Source of the DNA: Malachius bipustulatus
Lineage: Eukaryota > Arthropoda > Insecta > Coleoptera > Melyridae
Direction: 5' to 3'
DNA length: 64,000 bases
NCBI GenBank assembly: GCA_910589415.1
Contig: OU342638.1
Location: 33,081,579-33,145,578 of the forward strand
Under the pieces are notes generated by a model, which was given only the letters and a program-made list of their open reading frames with translations, was not told the origin of the DNA and searched no databases. Of this stretch, positions 28,578 to 38,784 are shown piece by piece; position 1 is the stretch's first letter, and every line of letters starts with the position of its first letter. Position numbers and translations under genes: made by a program.

Positions 28578-29673
28578 TATACTTTTCACTTTGGGGTCAT
28601 TTCTTACTTATTATTATCAAATACGCTAGACTTACTTCGACTGAAAACCGGCAGCGAGGCGACACTAGCGAACCTGGCGGCTCGAGGACGGCTACAACAG
28701 TTGTTCTACTGGGCCCGGAATAGAGATGGGAAATACTGTTACCGAAGAGTACGACCGTTCCAATCCAACTGGTACCGCGACAGAAAAATACCGCGACAAA
28801 ATATACCGGTATTTTGGAACTGTTTAGCCATAGCCACATCGCCGACTGGAGCGGAGCCGTAATCGCGACACGCATACCCTGACCACAGTCCCTGACCCTC
28901 GGAACGGTATCTCTACTATAAACTCCTGCTCCTGGTCCTGGAGTGCTGGACTGGAACTGAATTATGTATAATCATAGTTCCTTGTTCCACGTGATGTTTT
29001 AGCCCATATGGCCTTGTATCTTGTATTGCATCTCTATCCGTACTTCGGTTCGGTACGTATACCTATGTAGGTATCTTCATTTTTTTTTTCTTACAAGACT
29101 GAAGTAAATGAAAAAAATTTTTTTTGCTTATTTCACATTCCATCTCAAGTATTTTTTCATTATATGTAATACAGTTACATATTTACATTTTTATTTGATA
29201 ATTATTATGTTATTACTTATAATTTTTAAAGAGTCAAGTATACCTATAATTATTCCTTTTTTGTTTTCTGGCTTGAAATTTTTACTTTTTTTAATTTTCT
29301 TAGAGGACCGAAGTAGCCTTGCATAACTAGTCAGTAGGTACTCAACGATCCCATAGAGAAATATCGGGTCCGGGGTCTGGGTATAATGATTAAGTATCAA
29401 GCAAGCAAAAGTAATCAAGTAATCAACTCAACGTATCAGATACTTGTGACTAATGTATCAATATCTACTCGATACTGTTATATGTTACACATCACTATGG
29501 TGCAGTGTGTTAGTTACAACTCGCGACACTAGATGGCGCTGCCACAGCGGCTGCCTTCGAAATGCATGTAAAATTGCCGGAGTTGGTATTATTATTAAGG
29601 CATGCCTAATAATTGCCTATTGTCAAATACACCTTTGCTATTATTTATTATTATTATTGGCAAACTGCTGAGT
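28578..29673. other. Gene-free AT-rich stretch
   Basis: Upstream flank of cluster member B. It has several GGTACCG/CGGTACG-type short palindromes near 28760-28810 and 29040-29060, and a CTCF-like ACACTAGATGGCGC near 29526. No gene recognised. Confidence 0.4.
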
Positions 29674-29703
29674 GGGGTAAAGGGAATTAATTCCCTTTAC
29701 CCC
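29674..29703. repeat. 30-bp perfect palindrome
   Basis: GGGGTAAAGGGAATT followed directly by its exact reverse complement AATTCCCTTTACCCC, with no spacer. Confidence 0.9.
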
Positions 29704-29941
29704 AAAGAGCTAGAAGAACCTACGAACTAGAAAGAAAAGAAAAAGAAGTAACGAAGGTTATGTTTTAACATTACGCTGTTCTTCTTATTTTACTAGCATG
29801 ATTCGCTGAAACTGTCTTGTTAAATTAATGACGTTGGAATTGAAGCTGTTTCAATGGTTTTAAAACAGTCTCAAAACATTGGAACCTCTATTATACTTTT
29901 GAAACGTAAAAATAGAAAAAGATGGTTGCAATAATTCTAAA

Positions 29942-30364
29942 GGTAAATATCTAGATGAGCGGCATGGGTATAGGGCGAAATGGCTTATACTATCGGATAG
30001 CTCGTGTCTCTAGGAGTATCAAGGTACCATTGAATTTTTGCGCCGGCAAGTAATAGTCGAGATATAAGGCCTTAAAGTGTCATCCTTGCCCTAATACGTG
30101 TATTCGTCATATGATTGCGCTCGAAGTGCTCGAACAGGAAACGCTCGATTGTCGTGTGCCCGACGGATAAGTGAGCTGCCTGTTCGCGCTTACAATGTTT
30201 GAATACACGTATTAGGGCAAGGATGAAACTTTAAGGCCTTATATCTCGACTATTACTTGCCGGCGCAAAAATTCAATGGTACCTTGATACTCGTAGAGAC
30301 ACGAGCTATCCGATAGTATAAGCCATTTCGCCCTATACCCATGCCGCTCATCTAGATATTCACC
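29942..30364. mobile_element. 423-bp long-inverted-repeat element with 8-bp target duplication
   Basis: GGTAAATATCTAGATGAGCG at the left is mirrored at the right with one mismatch, and the match runs ~165 bases per arm through GGGTATAGGGCGAAATGG and ATACGTGTATT. ATTCTAAA occurs directly outside both ends (29934-29941 and 30365-30372), an exact 8-bp target duplication. Spacer ~80-90 bases; no coding capacity. 8-bp duplications occur in hAT, P and Merlin, among others; the terminal bases do not decide. Confidence 0.85.
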
Positions 30365-30372
30365 ATTCTAAA

Positions 30373-31364
30373 CTTCAGTAATACCCAATTTACTAACGGC
30401 AGCACTGTCAGTTACGTTACAACATTTTGAAATAGGTAGGTAGTTCATTTTTGTGATCAACTTTGACTAAAAACTCGTCCGATGCGCATCTACGTCATGC
30501 GTGTCACAATCCGATGATGGCTAAACTGAAATATTGAAAACATCCACTTTGAAAGTGGAAGTAAACATTTGCGAGTTGTGGTGGAAATATTATGAAAACG
30601 ATTGATATTTTCCAATATCGTTATCATATACCTACATACATGTGGGAGTCTAAAGTCCCGCATAAATTCAAATGAAGGAAAAATGAAATACTTTTGAACC
30701 AAATCCAAAATCACCTTGATTTTAGTTTTTGAATGGTCACTTTTGTTGGCAGTCCCTGTTCACAAACCAAGACCTTCTGAGAGTAATTGCCCCTTTGAAA
30801 TTTTCTAATGTGAATAGGGTCGTGTGACATGTCATGTGAAAGGTAATTGATTTCCCTGTTTGGCAAAAAGCATACTTTTGGATTTTATTCGTCCATGTTC
30901 ATATAGATTTTGATGGAAAAGAAATTCGAGAATTATCATTTTCAATTACCTTTCATAGACATAATAGTCCGAGCTAATAAAACTCTATCAAAAATTTAAT
31001 TAAAAAGAGCCATACGAAAGTTAATAAAAGACAGAACGCTAAAATTAGGTACATTGTACATTCCAATTCATTAATATAATAATTATTACATTTCTGTGAT
31101 TATGTTGTCGTTTTTTGATTACATCAACAACATGATTTGCAGTTTGCTAACTTGAAATTCTAAATAAAACAGTACACAATTCTTCAGCTTTTTTTATTAT
31201 TAATTCTCCTTCTTCTAAGATACCTACTAAGAACGTATAATAAGCACTTCAGTTTGTATTTCATGTGCATGTTACATTAATTTAAAATTTGTTTAGTTTA
31301 TTTTATTCATATAAATGTAAGATGGCAAGTCCGTTAATTAAATTGAATGCTTGATGAAATATGA
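30373..31364. other. Gene-free AT-rich stretch
   Basis: About 1 kb between the inverted-repeat element and the 3' side of cluster member C. No gene, strong repeat or RNA recognised. Confidence 0.4.
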
Positions 31365-31512
31365 TTAAATATTGGTCCTGTAACCTGTAAGATAAGAACT
31401 CTCTTCACATTCTAGTTGCATTTTGTACCTCATTAGCTTCTTATTGTGATCGACTGAATAGACTTGAAATGTCAGACTTTTATTTTTAGTTTCAATAGGG
31501 ACATTCCTACAT
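31365..31512 (-). pseudogene. Vestigial finger downstream of member C
   Basis: Directly past the stop of the next gene, minus-strand sequence still resembles a finger (C-R-N-V-P-I-E-T-K-N-K-S out of frame), then CEESSYLTGYR. The same vestige lies beyond member E (55600-55734), including a nearly shared AAGAAGCTAATGAGG, so the two genes were duplicated with their 3' flanks. Confidence 0.65.
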
Positions 31513-32790
31513 TTAAAGTTTACACTTTCGCTCCTTAGTATGTCTACGTCTATAATGTTGAGCCAAATAACGTTTATTTCTACCTTCATATGAACATTCC
31601 CCACATCTGTACACTTTTGATTTTGAATGTTTAAGTTCATGATGTCGAGTCAAATACTCTTTAGCTCTCGTTTCATACGAACATTCCTGACATTTGTACA
31701 CATCTTTTGAATGTTTACATTTACAATGTCTGGTAAAAAGACTTCTATTCTTTGTTGCAAAAGAACACTCATCACATTTGTACACTGCAGTTTCTTTTAA
31801 ATGTTTGCGTTTATAATGTTGAATCAAATGACTTTTATTTTTTGTTTCAAATGAACACTCCTCGCATTTATACACTTCCGCATCCTTTGCATGCTTACTC
31901 TTATAATGCCTGGTGAAATGACTTTTATCATTTGTTTTATAAGAACATTCATCACATTTAATTTTGTACACTTGAGCTCTTGAATGTTTCTGTTCATGTT
32001 TGACAAAGTCATATTTATGCCCACTTTTATACGGGCATTCATTACATTCATATAGCTGTGTACCCTGTTTGTGTTTGCGATTATAATGCTTTACGTAATC
32101 ATATTTCCTGTTTGTTTTATAAGGACAATAGGAACATATTGTATACTTTGCCCGTCCTTCGGTTTTACTTTCTCCGGAGAGATTCATCACATTTTGCTCA
32201 GAAGAGTCACACTGATCCAATCCATCCTTAAATACCCCAACATTACTACTCTCAATCAGTTTCCATCCTGGTACATGCTCTTCAATGATAATTTCTTCTT
32301 CTTTAACTTTAAACTCAACATCTTCTGCTTGCAGTGCATGAACATCATCTCGAGTTGATTCGGGGGATTGAACGCAGCTTGTAACGTCTCGTCCATTTTC
32401 ACATTTCAATTTCTGATTAGTATTTAATAGATCAATGAGTTCATTGTTAAATGTTCCAACATTAATATTTCTCCCAATCAGATTCCATCCTGATTTATGT
32501 TCTTCCAGGTCAATGTCTTCTCCTTTGAGTTCCACATATTCTGGTTGCACTTGATGAAAGTCATCTTCTATGTCTTCTGGTTCGTTTTTTATACAAGGCG
32601 AAATCGTGTTCTCAAGATTGTCTAATTCAGAGGACTGATGCCAGCTTGAGTCGTTTTGCCCATTTTCACACTTGAACTTTAGAAAGATACCTGAGGAGTC
32701 AGAGTCATCAAACTCATCATTTTCAACTGTTTCCCTTTTAATAATCATTTCCTGATGTTGAACATTACAATTTACCTTCTCTAAACTCAT
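31513..32790 (-). CDS. C2H2 zinc-finger protein, 7 fingers, duplicated N-terminal module (cluster member C)
   Basis: 425 residues from the ATG at 32790. The N-terminal acidic module is present twice: residues ~1-118 hold IKRETVENDEFDD, KCENGQ, IKNEPED and DIDLEEHKSGW; ~125-200 hold KLKCENGR, EFKVKEEEIIIEEHVPGW and NVGVFKDGL. The second copy resembles member E more than the first does. The first finger is TICSYCPYKTNRK and the second has H-x3-H (KHEQKH); later fingers follow H-x4-H. Fingers KTNDKSHFTRH and ETKNKSHLIQH are shared with fingers 8 and 9 of member E, so C looks like a copy of E that lost about five fingers. Predicted nuclear DNA-binding protein; targets unknown. Confidence 0.8.
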   Translation of the reverse strand: MSLEKVNCNVQHQEMIIKRETVENDEFDDSDSSGIFLKFKCENGQNDSSWHQSSELDNLENTISPCIKNEPEDIEDDFHQVQPEYVELKGEDIDLEEHKSGWNLIGRNINVGTFNNELIDLLNTNQKLKCENGRDVTSCVQSPESTRDDVHALQAEDVEFKVKEEEIIIEEHVPGWKLIESSNVGVFKDGLDQCDSSEQNVMNLSGESKTEGRAKYTICSYCPYKTNRKYDYVKHYNRKHKQGTQLYECNECPYKSGHKYDFVKHEQKHSRAQVYKIKCDECSYKTNDKSHFTRHYKSKHAKDAEVYKCEECSFETKNKSHLIQHYKRKHLKETAVYKCDECSFATKNRSLFTRHCKCKHSKDVYKCQECSYETRAKEYLTRHHELKHSKSKVYRCGECSYEGRNKRYLAQHYRRRHTKERKCKL

Positions 32791-33011
32791 TATGTTAATT
32801 TTATTTTCTCACTTAATAAGCCCAAAGCAAGCAAAGACAGTCGAAAAGGGGTGGTAACAACCACCGAAGTAATTAATATTAATTTATGTTATAAAAATAT
32901 TGAAGAAAAAATGATTATTTTTTTTTAAAGGGGGAGCATTATGTAGGTAAGACAAAAAAGTCGCTCCACTCGAGTGAATTGACGAGTACCATGACAAATG
33001 ACAACAAGTCA

Positions 33012-33039
33012 ACATTGAATAAACTTCTTTATTCAATGT
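33012..33039. repeat. Hairpin, 12-bp arms
   Basis: ACATTGAATAAA, a CTTC loop, and TTTATTCAATGT: perfect arms around a 4-nt loop in the upstream flank of member C. Confidence 0.7.
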
Positions 33040-33040
33040 C

Positions 33041-33879
33041 AAGGTCAAGCAATCAACGCCACCGCCATTTATTATGTTACTACTCTTGCTGTCATTATGT
33101 CATTGTCAGCAGAATTTTTCAGAATTCCAGAAAGAGACTGAATTTTATGTATTTCTTATTAAATTCAATCGATTCAATATTTAATTGGCTACTTTTAAGT
33201 GCACGAAATATTTTTAAATTCAATTCTAGTAATTTCATAGCCTACACAGTACTGAAAAAGTAATAGTAATTCCAAATACTTTTAATGAAAAGTTACTATC
33301 GCCCAAGCGGCTTGAACTTTAAACTAGCATTGATTTAAAATGTCAATTTCAAATCACTGCAGTTTTATTTTACGTAAAGTATATTTTAATGCTTAAATCT
33401 GAATTTATGTAATCAGATGCAGAAATAATGAATTATTGACGGCTGCTCATTACTAAATCGTTACACGATAGTGATAATTATTATTATTACCCGAAACCAA
33501 GAGCTCCATGATTTTTTAAATTTCATCCGCTGCTGTGTAGTTGAGTTGATTATCTAGGCAACAGATGGCGCCACTTTTTTTTGACGTACTTATGTTTCTA
33601 TTACCATGTAAATAGGGGAGAGTTGAACGTGAACGTATTATTATTATCCGAGTATTTGGCCCTAGTGCTACATTAATTCAAATTTTCCATAGCTAACTCT
33701 AATTCAAAACCATTTGGAAAAGGATAATACACTTTTATTTTATATCAAGGTACTCTGCTTATCAAATTGTGATTTGTAGGGAGAGGTACACCTGAGCCAT
33801 ATCTTTTCTCTCCCTTCTTTCATGGCCCACTGCCAGCCTGTTTTTTGTTGCGCACTTTTCAAATGGGCAGGGGCAGCTG
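33041..33879. other. Gene-free stretch
   Basis: Upstream flank of member C. No gene recognised. AACAGATGGCGCCAC near 33549 resembles the CTCF core weakly. Confidence 0.4.
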
Positions 33880-34175
33880 GTGAAGGTATAAATAAAACAA
33901 TCGCTTATAAGGCGATGGGATTTATTGTGCTTACCTGTTTTGCTACTTTTAAAGTAGCATCTTCAGACATATGTAAATCAATAAAATTGTTGATACCTAT
34001 ATATTTAATATTTATGATCACTTATTGGGTTACCGTACTGTTGATATTTTATTCATTCACATAATTGTCTGAAGATGCTACTTTAACAGTAGTGAAACAC
34101 GTTGTAACGTTCAGAATTAATATCCATAAGTATAGAGTAGAATTGTTTAAACATTGGTGTTTTATTTATCATCCA
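33880..34175. mobile_element. Penelope-like terminal relic with two inverted hammerhead-like motifs
   Basis: On the minus strand at about 33930-33975 and on the plus strand at 34064-34115 the same signature appears: CTGAAGA followed by GCTACT/AGTAG stem sequences. The plus copy continues with GAAA and CACGTTGTAACG. The parts follow hammerhead order, but with an extra base after CTGAAGA and a poor stem I. A related, oppositely oriented copy lies at 55150-55290; both share the blocks AACATTGG(T/C)GTTTTATTTATCAT and GTAGAATT. No protein remains. Confidence 0.55.
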
Positions 34176-34187
34176 TTAATTAGTATA

Positions 34188-35396
34188 TACAGGGTGTTTT
34201 GTAATTAATTGTCAATATTTAAGGGTGTGATTTTTGGGTCCATTTTAAGAAGAAAACTTAATAAGAACGTATTTCCCAAAAGTCTTAACTTTTGAGATAC
34301 AGGGTGCATGGTAAAGTTTTTAAAAATAAAGATTTTTTTCATAATATGTATAGTAGGATTAACTTTAAAAAGTCAGATGTGACGTTACACTAACCGTCCG
34401 AATTAATATTTTTAATTTCATCAGAAAATGTCAAACAGTTAATTGTCAAGTTGTAAAGGAGCGTAAATTATTGAAAAAATCATTCAAACAATGAACTGAA
34501 TCGCTTACGTCAGTTTGAGAGCCACTGACAACTACATAAAATTTATTCACGTAATGACATTCTATTCTCTGTTTTGTGCATTTAATTCTCATTCAAAACC
34601 AATGTTGACGTATACTTATTTATGCGGGATGGAGTGTTTAGACAAACTGGACGGTTACTATAAAAACCACGTATATGAAACAAAATAAATCGAACTATCA
34701 AAAGGAGGTGTATTCTTAATCGATACGTATGACTTTTTAGACTTTATTGGACTATATCTGTAATACCGCTCTGGATATTTTAATGAAATTTAATAGACGG
34801 GTATTACTCATCAAGAGGCATTTTTTTCATGTACCACATTGCGTTTTATCTCCACTAGTGACATCTTGCAGAATTTTACCTATGCGCATATACAATTATA
34901 TTATTTTTATATTTTTTTATTGTCATTTAACGACAATCTTGTGACCATGTAGAGAAACAGATTTTATTTTTTTAGGCGAAAACCGTGCATCGGTCTGAAA
35001 AAAAATAGGTAATCAAATTTGCTTGGAAATGAATGGGGATTCCAAAAATGATTTCTATTTGAACAAAAATCAGTGGAGTACCATCAATGTCTGTTAAAAT
35101 ATGCCGGTAAAATTCTGCACGATCGTGCACCATCGTCACTAATGGAAATAAATTGAAACGTGGTACATCAAAAAAATGCCCCTCGATGCGTAATACCTGT
35201 ATACGAAATTTCATTAAAATATCCAGAGCGGTATTACAGATATTACGAAAAAATGATTTATTTTAATAAAACTTTACCACCCTGTATCTCAAAAGTTAAA
35301 ACTTTTAGGACATACGTTCTTATGAAGTTTTCTTCTTAAAATGGACCCAAAAATCACCCCCTTAAATATTGACATTCAATTACATAACACCCTGTA
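34188..35396. mobile_element. Foldback element B (CAGGGTGTTTTG ends)
   Basis: TACAGGGTGTTTTGTAATTA at the left is mirrored, with small changes, by the right end at 35377-35396. The inverted match continues through GGGTCCATTTTAAGAAG, CAGGGTG near 34312 and its mirror near 35280, and GTAATACCGCTCTGGATAT. The left arm is split by the 404-bp MITE at 34351-34754, so the element was once about 800 bp. Confidence 0.8.
34351..34754. mobile_element. 404-bp TA-flanked MITE, copy 2, nested in foldback B
   Basis: Same length and nearly the same sequence as 23879-24282, flanked by TA (34349-34350 and 34755-34756). The opposite arm of foldback B shows the uninterrupted site (AATATCTGTAATACC in inverted orientation), which fixes the insertion point and the order of events. 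Confidence 0.85.
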
Positions 35397-35539
35397 TAGT
35401 TATAAAATATTATGAATTTATTTACGCGGCTTCTAAAGTTAACTTCATACACACAAATTCTTCATTCCTGCTGTTTGGAAAACTGTGGAAAGATCTGGAC
35501 GTGCTTAACAATCCATCCATAGTTCGAGCAACCACTCAC

Positions 35540-35543
35540 ACAG
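35540..35543. repeat. Target-site duplication, left copy
   Basis: ACAG directly before the 5' LTR; the same four bases follow the 3' LTR at 50201-50204. Confidence 0.75.
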
Positions 35544-38229
35544 TGCAGCGTGCCTTGCACGCTACGTTTTCTTTTTCAAAATTTTGATTCTCGATTTAGA
35601 ATATTTTTATAAAGTTCAGAAAAGTTATGATTGACTGTACATTTTCGCTGATGTAGGAGGCTGTATTAGGCAAAGATCACGAACGAACACCTGACAGCTA
35701 TTAAGAAATTCTTGTCTTTGTTATTTAAGTAAGACGTAGAAAACATGTCTGGTCGATTTTCTGTCCCGGTTCTGGGTTTTCAGAGTTTGAAAAGTATATC
35801 ATCTTATGCGAATTAATTTTCCGCGTCTAATGAGACCACTCTCATCTTGCTACTCAAGATTTCCGATTAGTTATCCAGTTAAAACCTAAAAGATTATTTC
35901 TTTGGGTGTGGGTTAAAAAAACATGAAAGGATAGTTGAGGAAACATATAAAAAAAAACTTGCGTTTTGTTCTGGGACACGACAAGCCTCGAGTATAAGCG
36001 GATTCACGATTGTGAAATTTAAGTTTGGATATAGGGAGAACGGGAGAGGTTGGTCGTACTGCCGAGGGTGTACTAGAGTATATGAGAATCGATCCGTCAA
36101 TGTCGCGTGCGAGTTTTAAGTGTTGCATACTGTCGATGATGATATTTGGAGTGAAAGTGGGTCACCAAGTTCGGTTGGACAGTGGTTAAGGCGCATGCGA
36201 TAGCGTCATCCCAAAAAAATTATAAAGGGAGGTAAAGGACGCTTCAGGTTCATTTTTCGGTCTTACTGCGGCAGATCATGTAGCCTGTCTACAAGTTCGT
36301 AAATTAGTATTAGTCCCTTGTGTAATGGTGAAGTTGTTTCCGTGAAAGATGCAGTCTTACGTGAGTAATCTTTTGAATTTAATTTTGGTCATCATAACTA
36401 ATGTTCGCTTTCTTGTCTTTACAGACAAGGGACGTGGGTTTAGACGTAGTTTTGGACGTGGTTTTGGACGTAGTTTTGAATGTAGTCTTGAACTTTAGTT
36501 TTGATTTACTTTTGAGTTTCAAGTTCTAGAATGTTAGGTCCCGACTTCCAGTTTTGATTTTTAACTACTGATTTCCGATTTCCAGTTTTTGATTTCGATC
36601 TTTGAATTTCTAAGTTTTAACTTTTGATTCCTGAATTTTAATTTCGAACTTCTAGTTTCTGAGTTTTGAGTTCCAACTTTCAATTTTCTAATTTACACGA
36701 AAGTTTACATAAAGATTCGATCATGTGGAGGCTTAGGTAGGTACCTACCTAGGTAGGTATACTAACCTGTGTGAAGGGTGATATTTGAAGAAGCTAGGAG
36801 AAATAAAGAAGAGTGGTGGAGTTTAGTTTGTAGACATGGAAGGTTTCATCAGGCAGAGGTCCTAGTACGTTGATATTTGGTCATCACAAGGTAGCAGGGA
36901 GAGCAGTCCAGCTCATCCGGCACCTAGAGCATCCACCAAGGGGTGCTAACACCAGTGCAAAGGCAGTTCCAGCAACCATGCCGGTCTAGTCTTTGATCAT
37001 CGCGCTTAGGTTAGAGGAACCTTAGTTCGTCAGTTTTTTGAGATGGAGTTTTGAAGAACAAGGTATGTCTTTATGAGTGAATAAACTTTTGCTATTTTCC
37101 GATAATCAAGAAAATTAAATAAATTCAAGTACAGTGTTTAATTGATTTCATCACCTATGACTTTCTAAGTGAATTTGATTTTTGATAATATGTTATGAAC
37201 TTTTATTGTGGTCAACAAGTGACTAATGTAATGGTTATGTGTAAAAATAATTTATTAAATTTATCGTATGTGTTTAGGATTTCGAGTTGGAGATGATCAT
37301 TTTCTAGATTAAATTTTGAATTTCAGATTTTGTAGGTAGATACCGATTTTTATATTGAAACTTTTGCTTAAGATAAATTTAAATTTTTGAGAAATAATCT
37401 CTGATCTAACTCCAAGTTCTATTCAGAATCATACCTATGTGTTATAGTTTAGAAATTGTTTAATAGAATTTGAGCTTTGGAAATTTTTATCTGAACTATT
37501 GAAATGATATAGGTACCTATCTTGAATTTTAGTCAAGTAAGTTTGATATTATTGGTAATAAGGTAATATTTATGTTTGAATATTTGAGTCAGGATTACTG
37601 ATTTTAATTATTAAATTGATTGTTGATATGTAAGATCTATTGGTGATTGCCAGTCTATTGTACTGATGATGAAATTGATTTTAATAAATCTTTGTATTAA
37701 AATTCAACAATTTTAGAGTTTTGAGAATCAACCCTCCTCATGTTCTTTTAAATTATTTATTCAATCAGTGGAGTAACATCAAGAATAAGGCGATATATCC
37801 TGGTATATTTTGGTGAGGTTTATTAATTTTTGGTTATTGTTTTTAAAATTGTTAGGAGTTACTACGGGTCCAGTCTGGTTCGGTGAATGCTGGATTTTCC
37901 AGAGGAAGGCCACATTTATCTGTCCCGGGCTGGATAATCACAACGAACCTTTTGGTGAAGTTTGGTTTTGGTTTGATACTTTGGAAATTTTAGACGATCA
38001 CTTTTCAAAATTTAAAATTTATTTTCTTTCGACATTTAGAATATTTGGGTGGGGCATTCGAAATTTGATATGTCCTACTCGACAGGCCAATGTGGCTAAT
38101 GTTACAAATTTGCCTAGTCACATTGAGATCTGTCAATAGCCACCTCCTTTTCGGGGTTAAGGTAAGTGAATTATTTTTTTTATTATTCAACTGTTTGAGT
38201 GGGAGTAAGCGAGGGGGAGGAAGGCTCCA
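35544..38229 (+). repeat. 5' LTR (2686 bp)
   Basis: Unusually long LTR, with TATAAAG at 36221-36227 as a likely promoter, so transcription would start near 36250 and R-U5 would be ~2 kb. GTGAGT at 36361 and TTTACAG ending at 36424 could bound a 64-nt leader intron. Contains the palindromic GTAGGTACCTACCTAGGTAGG near 36737-36758 and a stretch of degenerate TTTTGA(T/C/G)-type repeats at 36430-36690. A 109-codon open frame at 37810-38139 is of doubtful meaning. Confidence 0.9.
36221..36227 (+). promoter_or_regulatory. Likely TATA box of the 5' LTR
   Basis: TATAAAG, with a TTCATTTTTCGGTC stretch ~30 bases downstream that could hold the start site. The 3' LTR has the same box at 48192-48198. Confidence 0.45.
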
Positions 38230-38230
38230 A

Positions 38231-38247
38231 GTGGTGCCGTGACCAGG
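38231..38247 (+). other. Primer-binding site
   Basis: GTGGTGCCGTGACCAGG begins one base after the 5' LTR. TGGTGCCGTGAC is the kind of tRNA 3'-end complement expected at this position (complement ending CACCA). The tRNA was not identified. Confidence 0.7.
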
Positions 38248-38784
38248 ATAAATCAATCTCCTTATTCTTTTTTCGAAAACTTTCTCAAACTTTGAGAAGA
38301 ATTAATGAACATGAGGTGTTGGTGTTTTCATAATTTTTGAGAGAAAAACTTTTTCAAAATTTAGACAAGTAAAGACAAATACCTTTCTTAGTTGCGTAAA
38401 GTTTACAGATGGAATAAAACCAAAAGGTAAGGTTTGAAATTTTCAACGAAGGACTTCGAGGGAATTCAGACCTGTGGTATTTGAGTTCGTGTTGTTTTCT
38501 TTTTGACGTTTCAGCTTTTTAGGTTCCAGCCCAGACGGTGTGGTAAACCTGAAGATGTGGTTTTCGAGTTCGATAATTTTTTAATTTTTCAGCTTAGGTG
38601 GAGTTACAGATAGAATCAGCAACAATCTGATTTTTGAATTTTGGTTTTGGATAATTCTGTTAGGTCAGGTCAAGTCAACTAAGAAAAGAAACGGGATTTT
38701 CGTTTTCTTTGTTTCAGGTGGAGTTGGGTGAAAAGTCTTGTTTGAGAATTTTGAGGTGAAAATCTTTTGAGATAAATAGTGAAA

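Noticed and set aside
37810..38139. 109-codon frame in the LTR (also at 49781-50110)
   Set aside because: It precedes the primer-binding site, has no domain, and is identical in both LTRs simply because the LTRs are; coding is not supported.
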